From Sphingobacterium lactis (GTDB lineage Bacteria; Bacteroidota; Bacteroidia; Sphingobacteriales; Sphingobacteriaceae), in the NCBI RefSeq assembly GCF_011046555.1, contig NZ_CP049246.1:1984001-2048000 (forward strand): DNA of 64,000 nucleotides, read 5' to 3'. Of the stretch, positions 9,389 through 17,714 are shown piece after piece. The notes beneath the pieces were generated by a model, which had not been told where the DNA came from, ran no database searches, and worked only from the letters and a program-made list of their open reading frames with translations. Position 1 is the stretch's first letter, and the number at the start of each line of letters is the position of its first letter. Position numbers and translations under genes: made by a program.

Positions 9389-9991
9389 CTAGATGATAGG
9401 GAAGAGCGATGATTTGGGATCAACTGGGTAGTTTTCCTTTAAGGTACGGAAGAAGCCAGCATTGACCTGGTTATCCTCTATAATAAAGGGAATGTAAATG
9501 GGTTGTTGTTGAACGGTCAGTTCATAGTAACCGAATAGGACCTGCCTGTTTTTTTGGACCGATCGTACCGCTCGAACGTGCTGCACATCCCGCAACAGGT
9601 TGAATCCCATGCGGTTCCCACTCAACCATTCCACCTGGACATCATTGGTGTTGGGATTAAACCAGATGCGCTGATCCTTGGCATATTTCAATTGGTTGTT
9701 CAAGAGAAAGAACTGACTCATCAAATACAGGCTAATAGGGAGGGCAAAGAGAATGATCTTTACTTTCATGGCAAGCACGATGGTGATGACAAACAAGATG
9801 GCACCAATGGCAACGGTGTAAATGGTATTCTTGATAATGCGCTGAAGAATTGGGACTGAAGATTCTATCAAGACAAAACCCTGCTTAGTGCTGCGCTGTA
9901 CAGCCGTAGATTTATTGCTCATCATCAATCGACGTGAGATAAAATAAATCAAGACACCCAGAAGGATTGCAATAAGCAGGATCTTACTCAT
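9389..9991 (-). CDS. Membrane protein of unknown function
   Basis: 200 residues. A hydrophobic N-terminal segment (residues 3-20) and two further segments around 50-90 suggest three transmembrane helices, followed by a soluble C-terminal domain rich in basic and aromatic residues (about 105-195). I do not recognise the family. It begins 1 bp after panB ends on the same strand, so the two are probably co-transcribed, but no link to pantothenate synthesis is visible. Confidence 0.65.
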   Translation of the reverse strand: MSKILLIAILLGVLIYFISRRLMMSNKSTAVQRSTKQGFVLIESSVPILQRIIKNTIYTVAIGAILFVITIVLAMKVKIILFALPISLYLMSQFFLLNNQLKYAKDQRIWFNPNTNDVQVEWLSGNRMGFNLLRDVQHVRAVRSVQKNRQVLFGYYELTVQQQPIYIPFIIEDNQVNAGFFRTLKENYPVDPKSSLFPII

Positions 9992-9992
9992 C

Positions 9993-10808
9993 TTAATATT
10001 GTTCCGATTCGTTAGGGTACGTCACGGACTTGACATCCGAGATGTATTGTTTTACCGCTTTATTGATCTCTTCGTTTAGGTTGATGTACTGGCGAAGGAA
10101 TTTTGGTTTGAACTCCTGTGTGATCCCCAACATATCGTTCACCACCAAGACCTGGCCGTCGGTTCCGGATCCTGCACCGATACCAATGGTTGGGATCGTC
10201 AAAGATTTGGAGACTTCCTCAGCAAGTTTTGCCGGTATCTTTTCCAGTACAACAGCAAAACAACCTGCTTCTTGGAGTGCTAGGGCATCTTTACGGAGTT
10301 GATCTGCTTCAGCTTCCTCTTTTGCGCGCACGCCAAAGTCGCCGAATTTATAGATGGACTGCGGAGTTAATCCCAGGTGCCCACATACAGGTATTCCTGA
10401 TTGCACAATCTTTTTGATGTTATCGATGATTTCGATACCACCCTCCATTTTAATGGCATGCACTCCGGACTCCTTCATCATGCGTACAGCAGCCTTATAG
10501 GCATCTTCAGTGGCACCCTGATATTCCCCAAAGGGAAGGTCAGCAATGACCATCGCACGCTTTGCACCTCGAGCTACCGAAGCTGCATGGTAGATCATGT
10601 GGTCCAAGGTCATCGGCACGGTAGTTTCATACCCCGCAATAACATTGGCAGCAGAATCGCCCACCAACAGAACGTCAATACCAGCATCATCCAAGATCCT
10701 GGCGGTAGAGAAATCATACGATGTTAACATGCTGATTTTCTCACCTTTACTTTTCATATCGCGAAGAATCGAAGTCGTAATTCGCTTGATTACTTTGTTT
10801 ACTGACAT
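9993..10808 (-). CDS. panB: 3-methyl-2-oxobutanoate hydroxymethyltransferase
   Basis: 271 residues, normal length for PanB. It transfers a hydroxymethyl group from 5,10-methylene-THF to 2-oxoisovalerate, giving ketopantoate in the pantothenate/CoA pathway. Signatures seen: MLTSYDFSTA, LLVGDSAANV (Mg-binding Asp), ADLPFGEYQ, IKMEGG and GLTPQS. Cytoplasmic decamer in known members. It is divergent from the pseudouridine synthase gene, with 120 bp between them; no other pan gene lies in the window. Confidence 0.96.
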   Translation of the reverse strand: MSVNKVIKRITTSILRDMKSKGEKISMLTSYDFSTARILDDAGIDVLLVGDSAANVIAGYETTVPMTLDHMIYHAASVARGAKRAMVIADLPFGEYQGATEDAYKAAVRMMKESGVHAIKMEGGIEIIDNIKKIVQSGIPVCGHLGLTPQSIYKFGDFGVRAKEEAEADQLRKDALALQEAGCFAVVLEKIPAKLAEEVSKSLTIPTIGIGAGSGTDGQVLVVNDMLGITQEFKPKFLRQYINLNEEINKAVKQYISDVKSVTYPNESEQY

Positions 10809-10916
10809 GTATAAATGCTTTTATTGCAAAAGTATGCATTTTTATAGGAGTATCAACTTGAATGTTAACCATTTGGGGAAAGTACCCTGAATAATAGAAA
10901 TTTAGCCGTTATTTCT

Positions 10917-10924
10917 TATTTTTG
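10917..10924 (+). promoter_or_regulatory. -7 promoter box, start codon at the expected transcription start
   Basis: TATTTTTG fits the Bacteroidota -7 consensus TAnnTTTG and ends 4 bp before the ATG at 10929. Transcription would start at or next to the start codon, giving a leaderless or nearly leaderless mRNA. No good -33 TTG was seen. Confidence 0.45.
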
Positions 10925-10928
10925 CGGT

Positions 10929-11672
10929 ATGATTCCACAAGAGAAAAATCTATTCAAATATCCCAAGTTTCAAGAGTTGATCATCCATGAGGACGATAAC
11001 CTGATTGTCATCAACAAACCGCCTTTCATAGCATCCTTGGATGCTCGCGATGGGGGGGAGGTGAATATCTTGCGCTTAGCCAAGAACTATCACCCAGATG
11101 CGCAGGTCTGCCACCGACTGGATAAAGATACCTCAGGCGTCCTTTTGATTGCTAAGAATCCAGAGACGTACCGCTTGATGTCGATTGAATTTGAGAAAAG
11201 ACGTGTGGACAAAACATACCATGCCGTAATCGGTGGAACACATATTTTTGAGGATCTGCATGTTGATCTACCAATCCTGAACCAGGGAAACAAGAATGTG
11301 ACCATCGACCGGTACAATGGAAAACCTGCGGAGACTATCTTCAATAGCATAAAATATTTCAAGCACTACACATTGGTGGAATGCAAACCGATTACAGGGC
11401 GCATGCACCAGATCCGTATCCATTTGGCAACCCAACATGCCGCCATTGTGGGAGATACCATGTATCGCGGGAAGCCTGTTTTCCTTTCGCAGATTAAAAA
11501 AAGAGGATACACGCTGTCCAAGGATCAGGAGGAATTGCCGATCATGAAACGCTTTGCCCTACATTCCAAAGCGGTAAAATTTACGTTGGATGGCAAGGAA
11601 TATGCCTTTGAAGCCGATTACCCGAAAGATTTTGCTACCTTGGTAAAACAGTTGGAAAAGTTTGATTCGTAG
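10929..11672 (+). CDS. RluA family RNA pseudouridine synthase
   Basis: 247 residues. The catalytic motif HRLDKDTSG lies at residues 62-70 with the active Asp at about 65, followed by the family blocks YHAVIGG, GRMHQIRIHLA and VGDTMYRG. No S4 domain is present at the N-terminus. It isomerises uridine to pseudouridine in rRNA or tRNA; the target position cannot be assigned from sequence alone. TlpA-like and pyrF genes follow with gaps of 2 and 4 bp, suggesting one operon. Confidence 0.9.
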   Translation: MIPQEKNLFKYPKFQELIIHEDDNLIVINKPPFIASLDARDGGEVNILRLAKNYHPDAQVCHRLDKDTSGVLLIAKNPETYRLMSIEFEKRRVDKTYHAVIGGTHIFEDLHVDLPILNQGNKNVTIDRYNGKPAETIFNSIKYFKHYTLVECKPITGRMHQIRIHLATQHAAIVGDTMYRGKPVFLSQIKKRGYTLSKDQEELPIMKRFALHSKAVKFTLDGKEYAFEADYPKDFATLVKQLEKFDS

Positions 11673-11674
11673 GT

Positions 11675-12277
11675 ATGACAACGCAAAAAAGTAAAACCAA
11701 AAATATTATTTCCTGGGTCATTATCGGTGCATTGGCATTAGTTGTCCTGATTCCCGATTCACGTGTTGCGCTGCAACGTGGACTCATGAAGATAGGTCTG
11801 TTTAAACCCGAGGTAAAAGAGCAACCGCAGACCAGCAATGCCTCATCTGCTACACCGATGGTGATGACCGAATCGGTTACCCTTTCGGATGAAACGGGCA
11901 AAACATTTAGCACCCACGACTTAAAGGGTAAAGTGGTGTTCATAAATTTCTGGGCAACATGGTGTGGACCATGCCGGGCAGAAATGCCATCCATTCAGGC
12001 AATCTACGATAAATACAAGGACCATGAACAGGTAGCATTCTTGTTGGTGGAAGTTGACCATAACATCGAGGGGGCAAAGGCTTTTCTTGCGAAAGAAAAA
12101 TTGAACCTTCCTGTTTATTATCCGGAGAGTGCTATTCCGCAGGCCTGGATGAGTGATGCCATTCCGTCAACGGTCGTGTTGAACAAACAAGGGGCATTGG
12201 CCTTTGACCACAAAGGAATGGCGGATTATTCCACCAAAGAATTTGAAGACTTTTTGATTTCCCTAATCAATCAATAA
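11675..12277 (+). CDS. TlpA-like thioredoxin-fold protein, membrane anchored
   Basis: 200 residues. One hydrophobic N-terminal helix (residues 11-27) acts as an anchor, then a linker and a thioredoxin-like domain with FWATWCGPC at residues 92-100 and a cis-Pro loop (AIPSTVV). This arrangement is typical of TlpA/ResA-type periplasmic disulfide reductases serving cytochrome c maturation or general thiol exchange. It sits between rluA-like and pyrF with gaps of 2 and 4 bp and is therefore probably co-transcribed, with no functional link evident. Confidence 0.88.
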   Translation: MTTQKSKTKNIISWVIIGALALVVLIPDSRVALQRGLMKIGLFKPEVKEQPQTSNASSATPMVMTESVTLSDETGKTFSTHDLKGKVVFINFWATWCGPCRAEMPSIQAIYDKYKDHEQVAFLLVEVDHNIEGAKAFLAKEKLNLPVYYPESAIPQAWMSDAIPSTVVLNKQGALAFDHKGMADYSTKEFEDFLISLINQ

Positions 12278-12281
12278 CAGC

Positions 12282-13115
12282 ATGACAAAGCAAGAGCTTA
12301 TCGATCAGATAAAAAGCAAGAAAAGCTTTTTATGTGTTGGTTTAGACACCGATATCACCAAAATTCCCGATCACTTATTGGATGATGAAGATCCAATTTT
12401 CAGTTTCAATAAAGCCATTGTGGAAGCAACGGCTGATCTAAGTGTAGCCTATAAGCCTAACATTGCCTTCTATGAAAGCTATGGTGTAAAAGGATGGGAA
12501 TCCCTTCGTAAAACGTGGGAAATCTTGCCTAAGGATTGCTTTAGCATTGCTGATGCGAAACGGGGCGACATCGGGAATACATCCAAAATGTATGCGCAAG
12601 CTTTTTTCAACCCCCAATCATCGGGTCTTGGCTTTGATTCCATTACCATTGCTCCGTATATGGGTGAAGACTCCGTGACGCCATTTCTAGATTTTCAGGG
12701 AAAATGGGCAATTGTTCTTGCGCTGACTTCCAACCAGGGAAGCTTGGATTTCCAGAATTTCCAAAATACCGATGGCAAACAGCTATTCGAAGAAGTAATT
12801 GATAAGGTCAATACCTGGGGTACTTCCGAGAACCTGATGTATGTTGTCGGGGCTACGCGAGGTGAAGCTTTCCTGAAGATTCGAGAACATGCACCCGATC
12901 ATTTCCTTTTGGTGCCGGGTGTTGGTGCACAGGGCGGTTCACTGGCTGATGTCTGTAAATACGGCATGAATAAGGACTGTGGCCTACTTGTAAATAGTAC
13001 AAGGGGGATTATCTATGCTTCAAAAGGTAAGGACTTTGCAGAACGTGCGCGTGAAGAAGCGATTGCCCTGCAACAGGAAATGCAGCAGCAGCTTGAAATT
13101 CATGGTGTTATCTAG
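12282..13115 (+). CDS. pyrF: Orotidine-5'-phosphate decarboxylase (type 2)
   Basis: 277 residues, the longer type 2 form found in Bacteroidota and Actinobacteria. It decarboxylates OMP to UMP, the last step of de novo pyrimidine synthesis. The active-site triad motif [10 protein letters not shown] lies at residues 91-100 (Asp91, Lys93, Asp96), preceded by YKPNIAFYE and followed by VPGVGAQGG and [10 protein letters not shown] for phosphate binding. Last gene of the three-gene run. Confidence 0.96.
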   Translation: MTKQELIDQIKSKKSFLCVGLDTDITKIPDHLLDDEDPIFSFNKAIVEATADLSVAYKPNIAFYESYGVKGWESLRKTWEILPKDCFSIADAKRGDIGNTSKMYAQAFFNPQSSGLGFDSITIAPYMGEDSVTPFLDFQGKWAIVLALTSNQGSLDFQNFQNTDGKQLFEEVIDKVNTWGTSENLMYVVGATRGEAFLKIREHAPDHFLLVPGVGAQGGSLADVCKYGMNKDCGLLVNSTRGIIYASKGKDFAERAREEAIALQQEMQQQLEIHGVI

Positions 13116-13190
13116 CTTAAGTTAAATTAATTCTTACTTTTTGTTAAAATTTCCATCTTTGGCATAATAATTTGGGAAGATGGGCGGTTA

Positions 13191-13949
13191 ATGTATGCTA
13201 TGTTAAAAGTAAGATCTCGTTTCCTAGTATTCGGTTTGCTATCAGGTATGGCCTGGTTGAGCAGCTGTAGTTCGGTTTACCTCCCGAACGTTCCGGCAAC
13301 CCCGATGTTCAATAATAAAGGTGAAGGTTATATCGCTGCCCACGTAAACCCGAAAGGGAATGCCAGTGCAAACTTGGGTGTCGCCTTTACGGACCATCTC
13401 GCAATTATCGGAAATGGTTCCTATATCAACTACAGATCAACGAATAACGACTTTAAGCAATACCTTTATGAAGGAGGTTTGGGGTATTTTACAACCGTTG
13501 GCAAAGCCAAGCGCAGTGTCCTGGAATTTTATGCCGGATATGGCGTTGGAGCAACCACTGATGTAGATGAACGTGCGAGTACAACAGGAACTACACCAGT
13601 AGAAACTCGTGACCTCGACTTCAATAAGATCTTCATCCAAGCGAATTTCTCCTCAACACGTAAGAACAAGCTGAACCTTTTTGGTAAACCTCGCGAGCTG
13701 AATTATGGTACTGCCATCCGCTTGAGTAGAATTAAGATGGACCGTTTCGAATTGAACGGCGTACCGGCACCATTGGAAGAGAACCTCTACATCGAACCTG
13801 TATTTTTTACCCGCTTGGAGCTGAACAAAGGTTTTCAGATTCAATATACCAATGGCTGGAACATCGGTTTGATGGATAATCAATTCCTTAAACCCGGAAA
13901 TGCCGTATTTACACTGGGGTTGATTTATAATTTTGGAAGAAATAAATAA
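13191..13949 (+). CDS. Putative outer-membrane lipoprotein, unknown function
   Basis: 252 residues from ATG 13191; ATG 13200 is equally possible. The N-terminus is a lipoprotein signal ending in MAWLSSC. The mature part has repeated short amphipathic strands (LGVAFTDHLAII, YEGGLGYFTTVG, LEFYAGYGVG) and ends in TLGLIYNFGRNK, which suggests a small surface beta-barrel or beta-sandwich. I do not recognise a named family. It lies 3 bp before another lipoprotein gene, so the two probably work or are expressed together. Confidence 0.65.
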   Translation: MYAMLKVRSRFLVFGLLSGMAWLSSCSSVYLPNVPATPMFNNKGEGYIAAHVNPKGNASANLGVAFTDHLAIIGNGSYINYRSTNNDFKQYLYEGGLGYFTTVGKAKRSVLEFYAGYGVGATTDVDERASTTGTTPVETRDLDFNKIFIQANFSSTRKNKLNLFGKPRELNYGTAIRLSRIKMDRFELNGVPAPLEENLYIEPVFFTRLELNKGFQIQYTNGWNIGLMDNQFLKPGNAVFTLGLIYNFGRNK

Positions 13950-13952
13950 GCT

Positions 13953-14555
13953 ATGAAAAAATTAATAGGAATGTTGGCAATCTGTTCGGTATTGTTCCTT
14001 TCAGGATGTCAGGTGAATAAAAAAGCACAGATTAAGGCATTGGCGGATTGTGAGTACGATGTCGAATCCGTGGATCAGGTTAAGTTTAACGGAAAGACCT
14101 TAGATGCGTATAAAGGTGCTGACGGAAATTACAATGTTTCCTCCCTTGCTGGCATTGCCGTAGCGCTATTCAGTAAGGAATTGCCACTGGAAGGAAAAAT
14201 CAATATGAAGATTTCCAATCCGGAAAATAAGAAAGCTGCTTTCAACTCCTTTAAGTATGTGATCGAAATCCAGAACTCGCCATTATTTGAAGGGACAGTG
14301 GACCAAAATGTAAGCCTGAACCAAGGAGAGAGCACCATCGTACCGATGACCTTCAAGGCGAACATCTTTAACAAAGCAAAGGAAAATGGATTCGATAGGT
14401 TTTTCGATGAGCTTTTCAATAAAAAGTCTGAGGGTTTTATGGTGTTGAAGATCAAACCTTCAATCCGTATTGCAGGGCAGAACATTTACTATCCGTCCTA
14501 TATCACCGTAGATAAGAACTTTGGCCAGAAATTGTTCAAGCTCTTTAAGATCTAA
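13953..14555 (+). CDS. Putative lipoprotein, LEA14-like beta-sandwich suspected
   Basis: 200 residues with a clear lipoprotein signal (MKKLIGMLAICSVLFLSGC). The body contains a pattern seen in LEA type 2 / water-stress domains (IKMNISNPENKKAAF-like, here NMKISNPENKKAAF), where IxNPN-type motifs precede a strand pair. That assignment is tentative. It is co-directional with and 3 bp downstream of the preceding lipoprotein gene; a terminator follows at 14591. Confidence 0.65.
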   Translation: MKKLIGMLAICSVLFLSGCQVNKKAQIKALADCEYDVESVDQVKFNGKTLDAYKGADGNYNVSSLAGIAVALFSKELPLEGKINMKISNPENKKAAFNSFKYVIEIQNSPLFEGTVDQNVSLNQGESTIVPMTFKANIFNKAKENGFDRFFDELFNKKSEGFMVLKIKPSIRIAGQNIYYPSYITVDKNFGQKLFKLFKI

Positions 14556-14590
14556 ACGATATTCAACCCAACAATTGTCAAGAAAATACA

Positions 14591-14615
14591 AAGTCCGCTC
14601 AGGCGGACTTTTTCA
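14591..14615. terminator. Terminator between lipoprotein pair and ClC gene
   Basis: Stem AAGTCCGC / GCGGACTT with loop TCAG followed by TTTTC, serving rightward transcripts. It lies between convergent genes. Confidence 0.85.
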
Positions 14616-14621
14616 TTGTAT

Positions 14622-15905
14622 TTATTTTTCAGCATATAGCTTCACTTTGGCTAGGCTTTCCCGATACATATCGTAGGTGTAGACATTGTAAGGCAAAATT
14701 TTACTCGCCAAATATTTGGATAATACACAGCAGACCAATAGTGGAGCAAGTAAAATAAATCCATTCGGAACTATATTGCAGATCAGCACTACTGCGGTTA
14801 GCGGTGCATAGATTGCTGCTGACAGTGCGGAACCCGCACCGATCAGTGCAAAGTTAATAGGCAGGACATCCATATGGAGAACGGTCTTGCAGAAAATGCC
14901 TAAGGCAAAGCCCAGGAATGCGCCTGCGATAATGCTCGGCGCAAATACACCACCGTCACCACCTGCACCCAAGGTGAGGGCCGAAGCCAGTGGTTTCAGC
15001 AACACCAGGAATAGGAGATAGTATACTGAAGCGGATTCGGTATTCAATATTTCATTCATGCCATGGTAGCTATCGCCGAAAAGGATAGGGAAAAAATAAA
15101 TAATCAATCCTACCGATAAGGCTCCTAAATTTACGCGTATAAAGTTGTTGGAAATACCGCCGAAGAAATTCTTGACATGGATTACAATTAAGGTGAAACC
15201 TACTGCAAACAGGGCGGATAACCCACTGAGAAGGAGAAAGAATGGCGTGGCATGCCATTTCCATTCTTGGATGTGTTGCGGTATCAAAGGCTCCTTGCCA
15301 ATGGCCAATATAAAGATGGCAGAAACAACGGCAGCAGTCAGACAGGCTATCAGGACACTCCATTTGAACTTTCTACTGATAGCTTCCAAACCGAACAGCA
15401 TGCCGGCCAGCGGGCTGGAGAACAATATGGCTACAGCAGCAGTTGCAGCAGCACAGATGAGTTCTCTTTTATACATTCGTGCCGAAAAGCTTCGTTTGTA
15501 GACCTCATTTCCTATGGTTGCCGTTGCTACGACAGACGATACCTCAATCCCCGTCGACCCGCCAAAGATGACCGTTAGAAAACCATTGATATAATGCGAA
15601 GGCAATTTGAAAAGGGGCAGATGGTCTTTGCGAAGGTCCAATGTTTTATAGATTTCGGCCATTCCCTTATTCTTTCGGCCCTTGAACAGGTATTTCCGTA
15701 GGAAATAAATAATTGTGATACCGACCGTTGGAAGAATAATAAAATACAGCGGATTGTAATCGCGTATTGTCGTGTAAACAATGTGTTCCGTGTGTTCGGT
15801 GATGTATTTGAGGGAATATGCTAAGAAAGCACTTAAAATGGCAACCAAAAGAGAGGCTGCGACAAGCTTGTAATAATGGTGTTGAATAACTTTTTTCCTA
15901 TTCAT
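14622..15905 (-). CDS. ClC-type chloride channel / antiporter
   Basis: 427 residues with about ten hydrophobic segments. The selectivity-filter motifs are visible: GGSTGIEVSSV in place of GSGIP, FGLEA (gating-Glu region GLE), and GAGGDGGVFAPSIIAGA corresponding to GxFxP. In family terms it transports Cl- across the inner membrane, as a channel or in exchange for protons; which one cannot be decided here. No CBS domains follow the membrane part. The gene is monocistronic. Confidence 0.9.
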   Translation of the reverse strand: MNRKKVIQHHYYKLVAASLLVAILSAFLAYSLKYITEHTEHIVYTTIRDYNPLYFIILPTVGITIIYFLRKYLFKGRKNKGMAEIYKTLDLRKDHLPLFKLPSHYINGFLTVIFGGSTGIEVSSVVATATIGNEVYKRSFSARMYKRELICAAATAAVAILFSSPLAGMLFGLEAISRKFKWSVLIACLTAAVVSAIFILAIGKEPLIPQHIQEWKWHATPFFLLLSGLSALFAVGFTLIVIHVKNFFGGISNNFIRVNLGALSVGLIIYFFPILFGDSYHGMNEILNTESASVYYLLFLVLLKPLASALTLGAGGDGGVFAPSIIAGAFLGFALGIFCKTVLHMDVLPINFALIGAGSALSAAIYAPLTAVVLICNIVPNGFILLAPLLVCCVLSKYLASKILPYNVYTYDMYRESLAKVKLYAEK

Positions 15906-16107
15906 GATGAATTGAGATGAAAGACCTATTTAACATGTTGGGATCTATTTCCCGCCAAGAAACCTATCCGCGACAAATGTAGGTATTTATTGCCAAGCAT
16001 CGAACTTGGAGTACGGTGGAGATGTATTATTGCTGTTGCAAGCGAATGGAGAAGGGGAGAGTTATTGCCTTGATAGGCAACTCGCAAATCAGCACACCTA
16101 TAATCTA

Positions 16108-16332
16108 TTATTCCTTGTCCTTGCTGATCAAGTGCAATGCTTTACCTTTGTGGGCGGCAATGTGGTCCGTTTTACTGCTTTTGATTTCGTACTGTGGGTC
16201 CTCCGGTGATGCATGGTGTGTATAGCCTTTATAGTCAAAATCAGCTGTATGGATTTTTATAATCGTACCTGAAACCTGACCAGCTTCAGAATTCCACCCA
16301 ACGGTATCTCCAATTTTAAATTTCGTTTTCAT
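16108..16332 (-). CDS. DUF2945 / hypervirulence-associated TUDOR domain protein
   Basis: 74 residues. FKIGDTVGWNSEAGQVSG followed by GTIIKIHTADFDYKG and the tail SSKTDHIAAHKG match the DUF2945 single-domain family, a small SH3/Tudor-like barrel of unknown role. Its first 17 bp overlap the end of the DUF488 gene, and that gene overlaps the glycosylase gene, so the three form one transcript with likely translational coupling. Confidence 0.85.
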   Translation of the reverse strand: MKTKFKIGDTVGWNSEAGQVSGTIIKIHTADFDYKGYTHHASPEDPQYEIKSSKTDHIAAHKGKALHLISKDKE

Positions 16333-16867
16333 CAGTGAATAGATTTGGTGTTTGATAAGTTAATTTTCCGTGGACAAGATTGGCCGCTGCGGTGTAAGGG
16401 TGCTCTACGGCTTTGTCGAGTCCCATGATGTTCCAGACTTTCCAACCGTTCATCTTGAGGTAATCCGCAACGAGCGATCGGTGGCACCGCCACCATACCG
16501 CCTCCGCACACATGATGGCCGCATTCTGTTGGGATGCTACCTGTTCGAGTTGTCGGATTGCGGTGCGGAATGCTGCACTCTCCATATAATCTGCATACCC
16601 CCGAAAACCTGCATTTCGCCAGGCGGTGTTCTGGCTATCCTTTTTAGGGGACCTACGGCCGCCCAAAGCCTCCATATGCAAATATGTGATCTGTGCTTCT
16701 GCAAGTGAGGCCTCAAGCTGCCCTGCATTGAACTGTGGATATTTGCGCGAAGAGGGAAACCGGCGGATATCAACCAATATCTCAATGGCAAACGATTGAA
16801 GTATGGCGATGAAATCTCCAATGCTGTGCGTCGAATGGCCAATGGTGTAGATGGTTTTATTAATCAT
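16316..16867 (-). CDS. DUF488 family protein
   Basis: 183 residues. Family hallmarks: YTIGHSTHS at the start, LVDIRRFPSSRKYPQFN, YLHMEALGGRR, and the Cys-containing CAEAVWWRCHRS near residue 120. The conserved Cys, Arg and His residues suggest an enzyme or nucleic-acid-related role, but no reaction is established. It overlaps the upstream glycosylase gene by 8 bp and the downstream DUF2945 gene by 17 bp. Confidence 0.88.
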   Translation of the reverse strand: MINKTIYTIGHSTHSIGDFIAILQSFAIEILVDIRRFPSSRKYPQFNAGQLEASLAEAQITYLHMEALGGRRSPKKDSQNTAWRNAGFRGYADYMESAAFRTAIRQLEQVASQQNAAIMCAEAVWWRCHRSLVADYLKMNGWKVWNIMGLDKAVEHPYTAAANLVHGKLTYQTPNLFTDENEI

Positions 16868-17558
16868 GATTTCCAGTAAATGCGTTCAGATATTTGTCGA
16901 TATAAAGCTCTTTCTCCTTCGATTTATATTGTTGGATAAAACGGGGATGCTCCAATACGGTAATCTTTTCGAAAAGATTGACCTCCTTATTGATGTCATG
17001 GATGAAAGTGGCGTTTCGTTTGCCAAGGACAAATACTTCGTCGCACGCCAATCCCAATGCGATATGGTGACGTAAGGACTGGATCATAAAAGGTCGGACG
17101 GCATCGTATAAAGCCTTATCATCATAGTAATTGGCATTCAATAAAACACCAGGTCTTGCTTCGCGGGTAATGGCCAATGGAAATGGGGAATTGATGTAGA
17201 AGTCAGAATAGAATGCTTCTGGACCACCGTACGCTTGAATAACATCATATAAATAGACAGATGAAATTTCATGGGTATGCGCTGAATGCATAGGGATGCC
17301 GCACACCGACTCCAGGCGTTTGGTATCCGTAAATGGAACTCCAGTGACTCCAGCACCATGCCGGCTCGGATTGATGCCGATTATGAACCGCCTTTGTTGG
17401 TTATCATTGTAGAATTTCGAGTAAAATTGTTGCATGACTTGCATAGTCTCCGGATTATCGAAAAATGGATTGAGCACATGGAATCCTTGGGGAAGTTTTC
17501 CTGTATAGTGTAAATTCCTGTTAAACGATATGACTTTGTCAGCAAAGGTGGGTTCCAT
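16860..17558 (-). CDS. SMUG2-like uracil-DNA glycosylase family protein (DUF4918)
   Basis: 232 residues from ATG 17558, chosen because family members begin near M(E/T)PTFADKV; an upstream in-frame ATG at 17624 adds an unconserved stretch. Motif 1 of the UDG superfamily is visible as IIGINPSRHGAG, followed by GVPFTDTKRL, and motif 2 as VLEHPRFIQQY near the C-terminus. The family is proposed to remove uracil or related lesions from DNA. It heads an overlapping operon with DUF488 and DUF2945 genes, hinting that the three act together in nucleic-acid quality control; that link is inference. Confidence 0.82.
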   Translation of the reverse strand: MEPTFADKVISFNRNLHYTGKLPQGFHVLNPFFDNPETMQVMQQFYSKFYNDNQQRRFIIGINPSRHGAGVTGVPFTDTKRLESVCGIPMHSAHTHEISSVYLYDVIQAYGGPEAFYSDFYINSPFPLAITREARPGVLLNANYYDDKALYDAVRPFMIQSLRHHIALGLACDEVFVLGKRNATFIHDINKEVNLFEKITVLEHPRFIQQYKSKEKELYIDKYLNAFTGNHD

Positions 17559-17667
17559 CAGCACTTTTATTGTTATTGTGAACAAGCGGGGTGAATTCGC
17601 TCTACTAAAATAACAATGCAACAAAGGGATGGTTTTTAGAAATAGGGATTAGCAAACGGTAACGTGA

Positions 17668-17699
17668 TAAATGGAGAGTCTCACCACTCTCCATTTATG
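17668..17699. terminator. Long perfect hairpin after the TonB receptor gene
   Basis: 13-bp perfect stem ATAAATGGAGAGT / ACTCTCCATTTAT with loop CTCACC. No clear U-tract on either side, so it may be an mRNA 3' stabiliser as much as a terminator. It lies just past the stop of the receptor gene at 17715. Confidence 0.55.
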
Positions 17700-17714
17700 G
17701 ATAATATGTATAAT

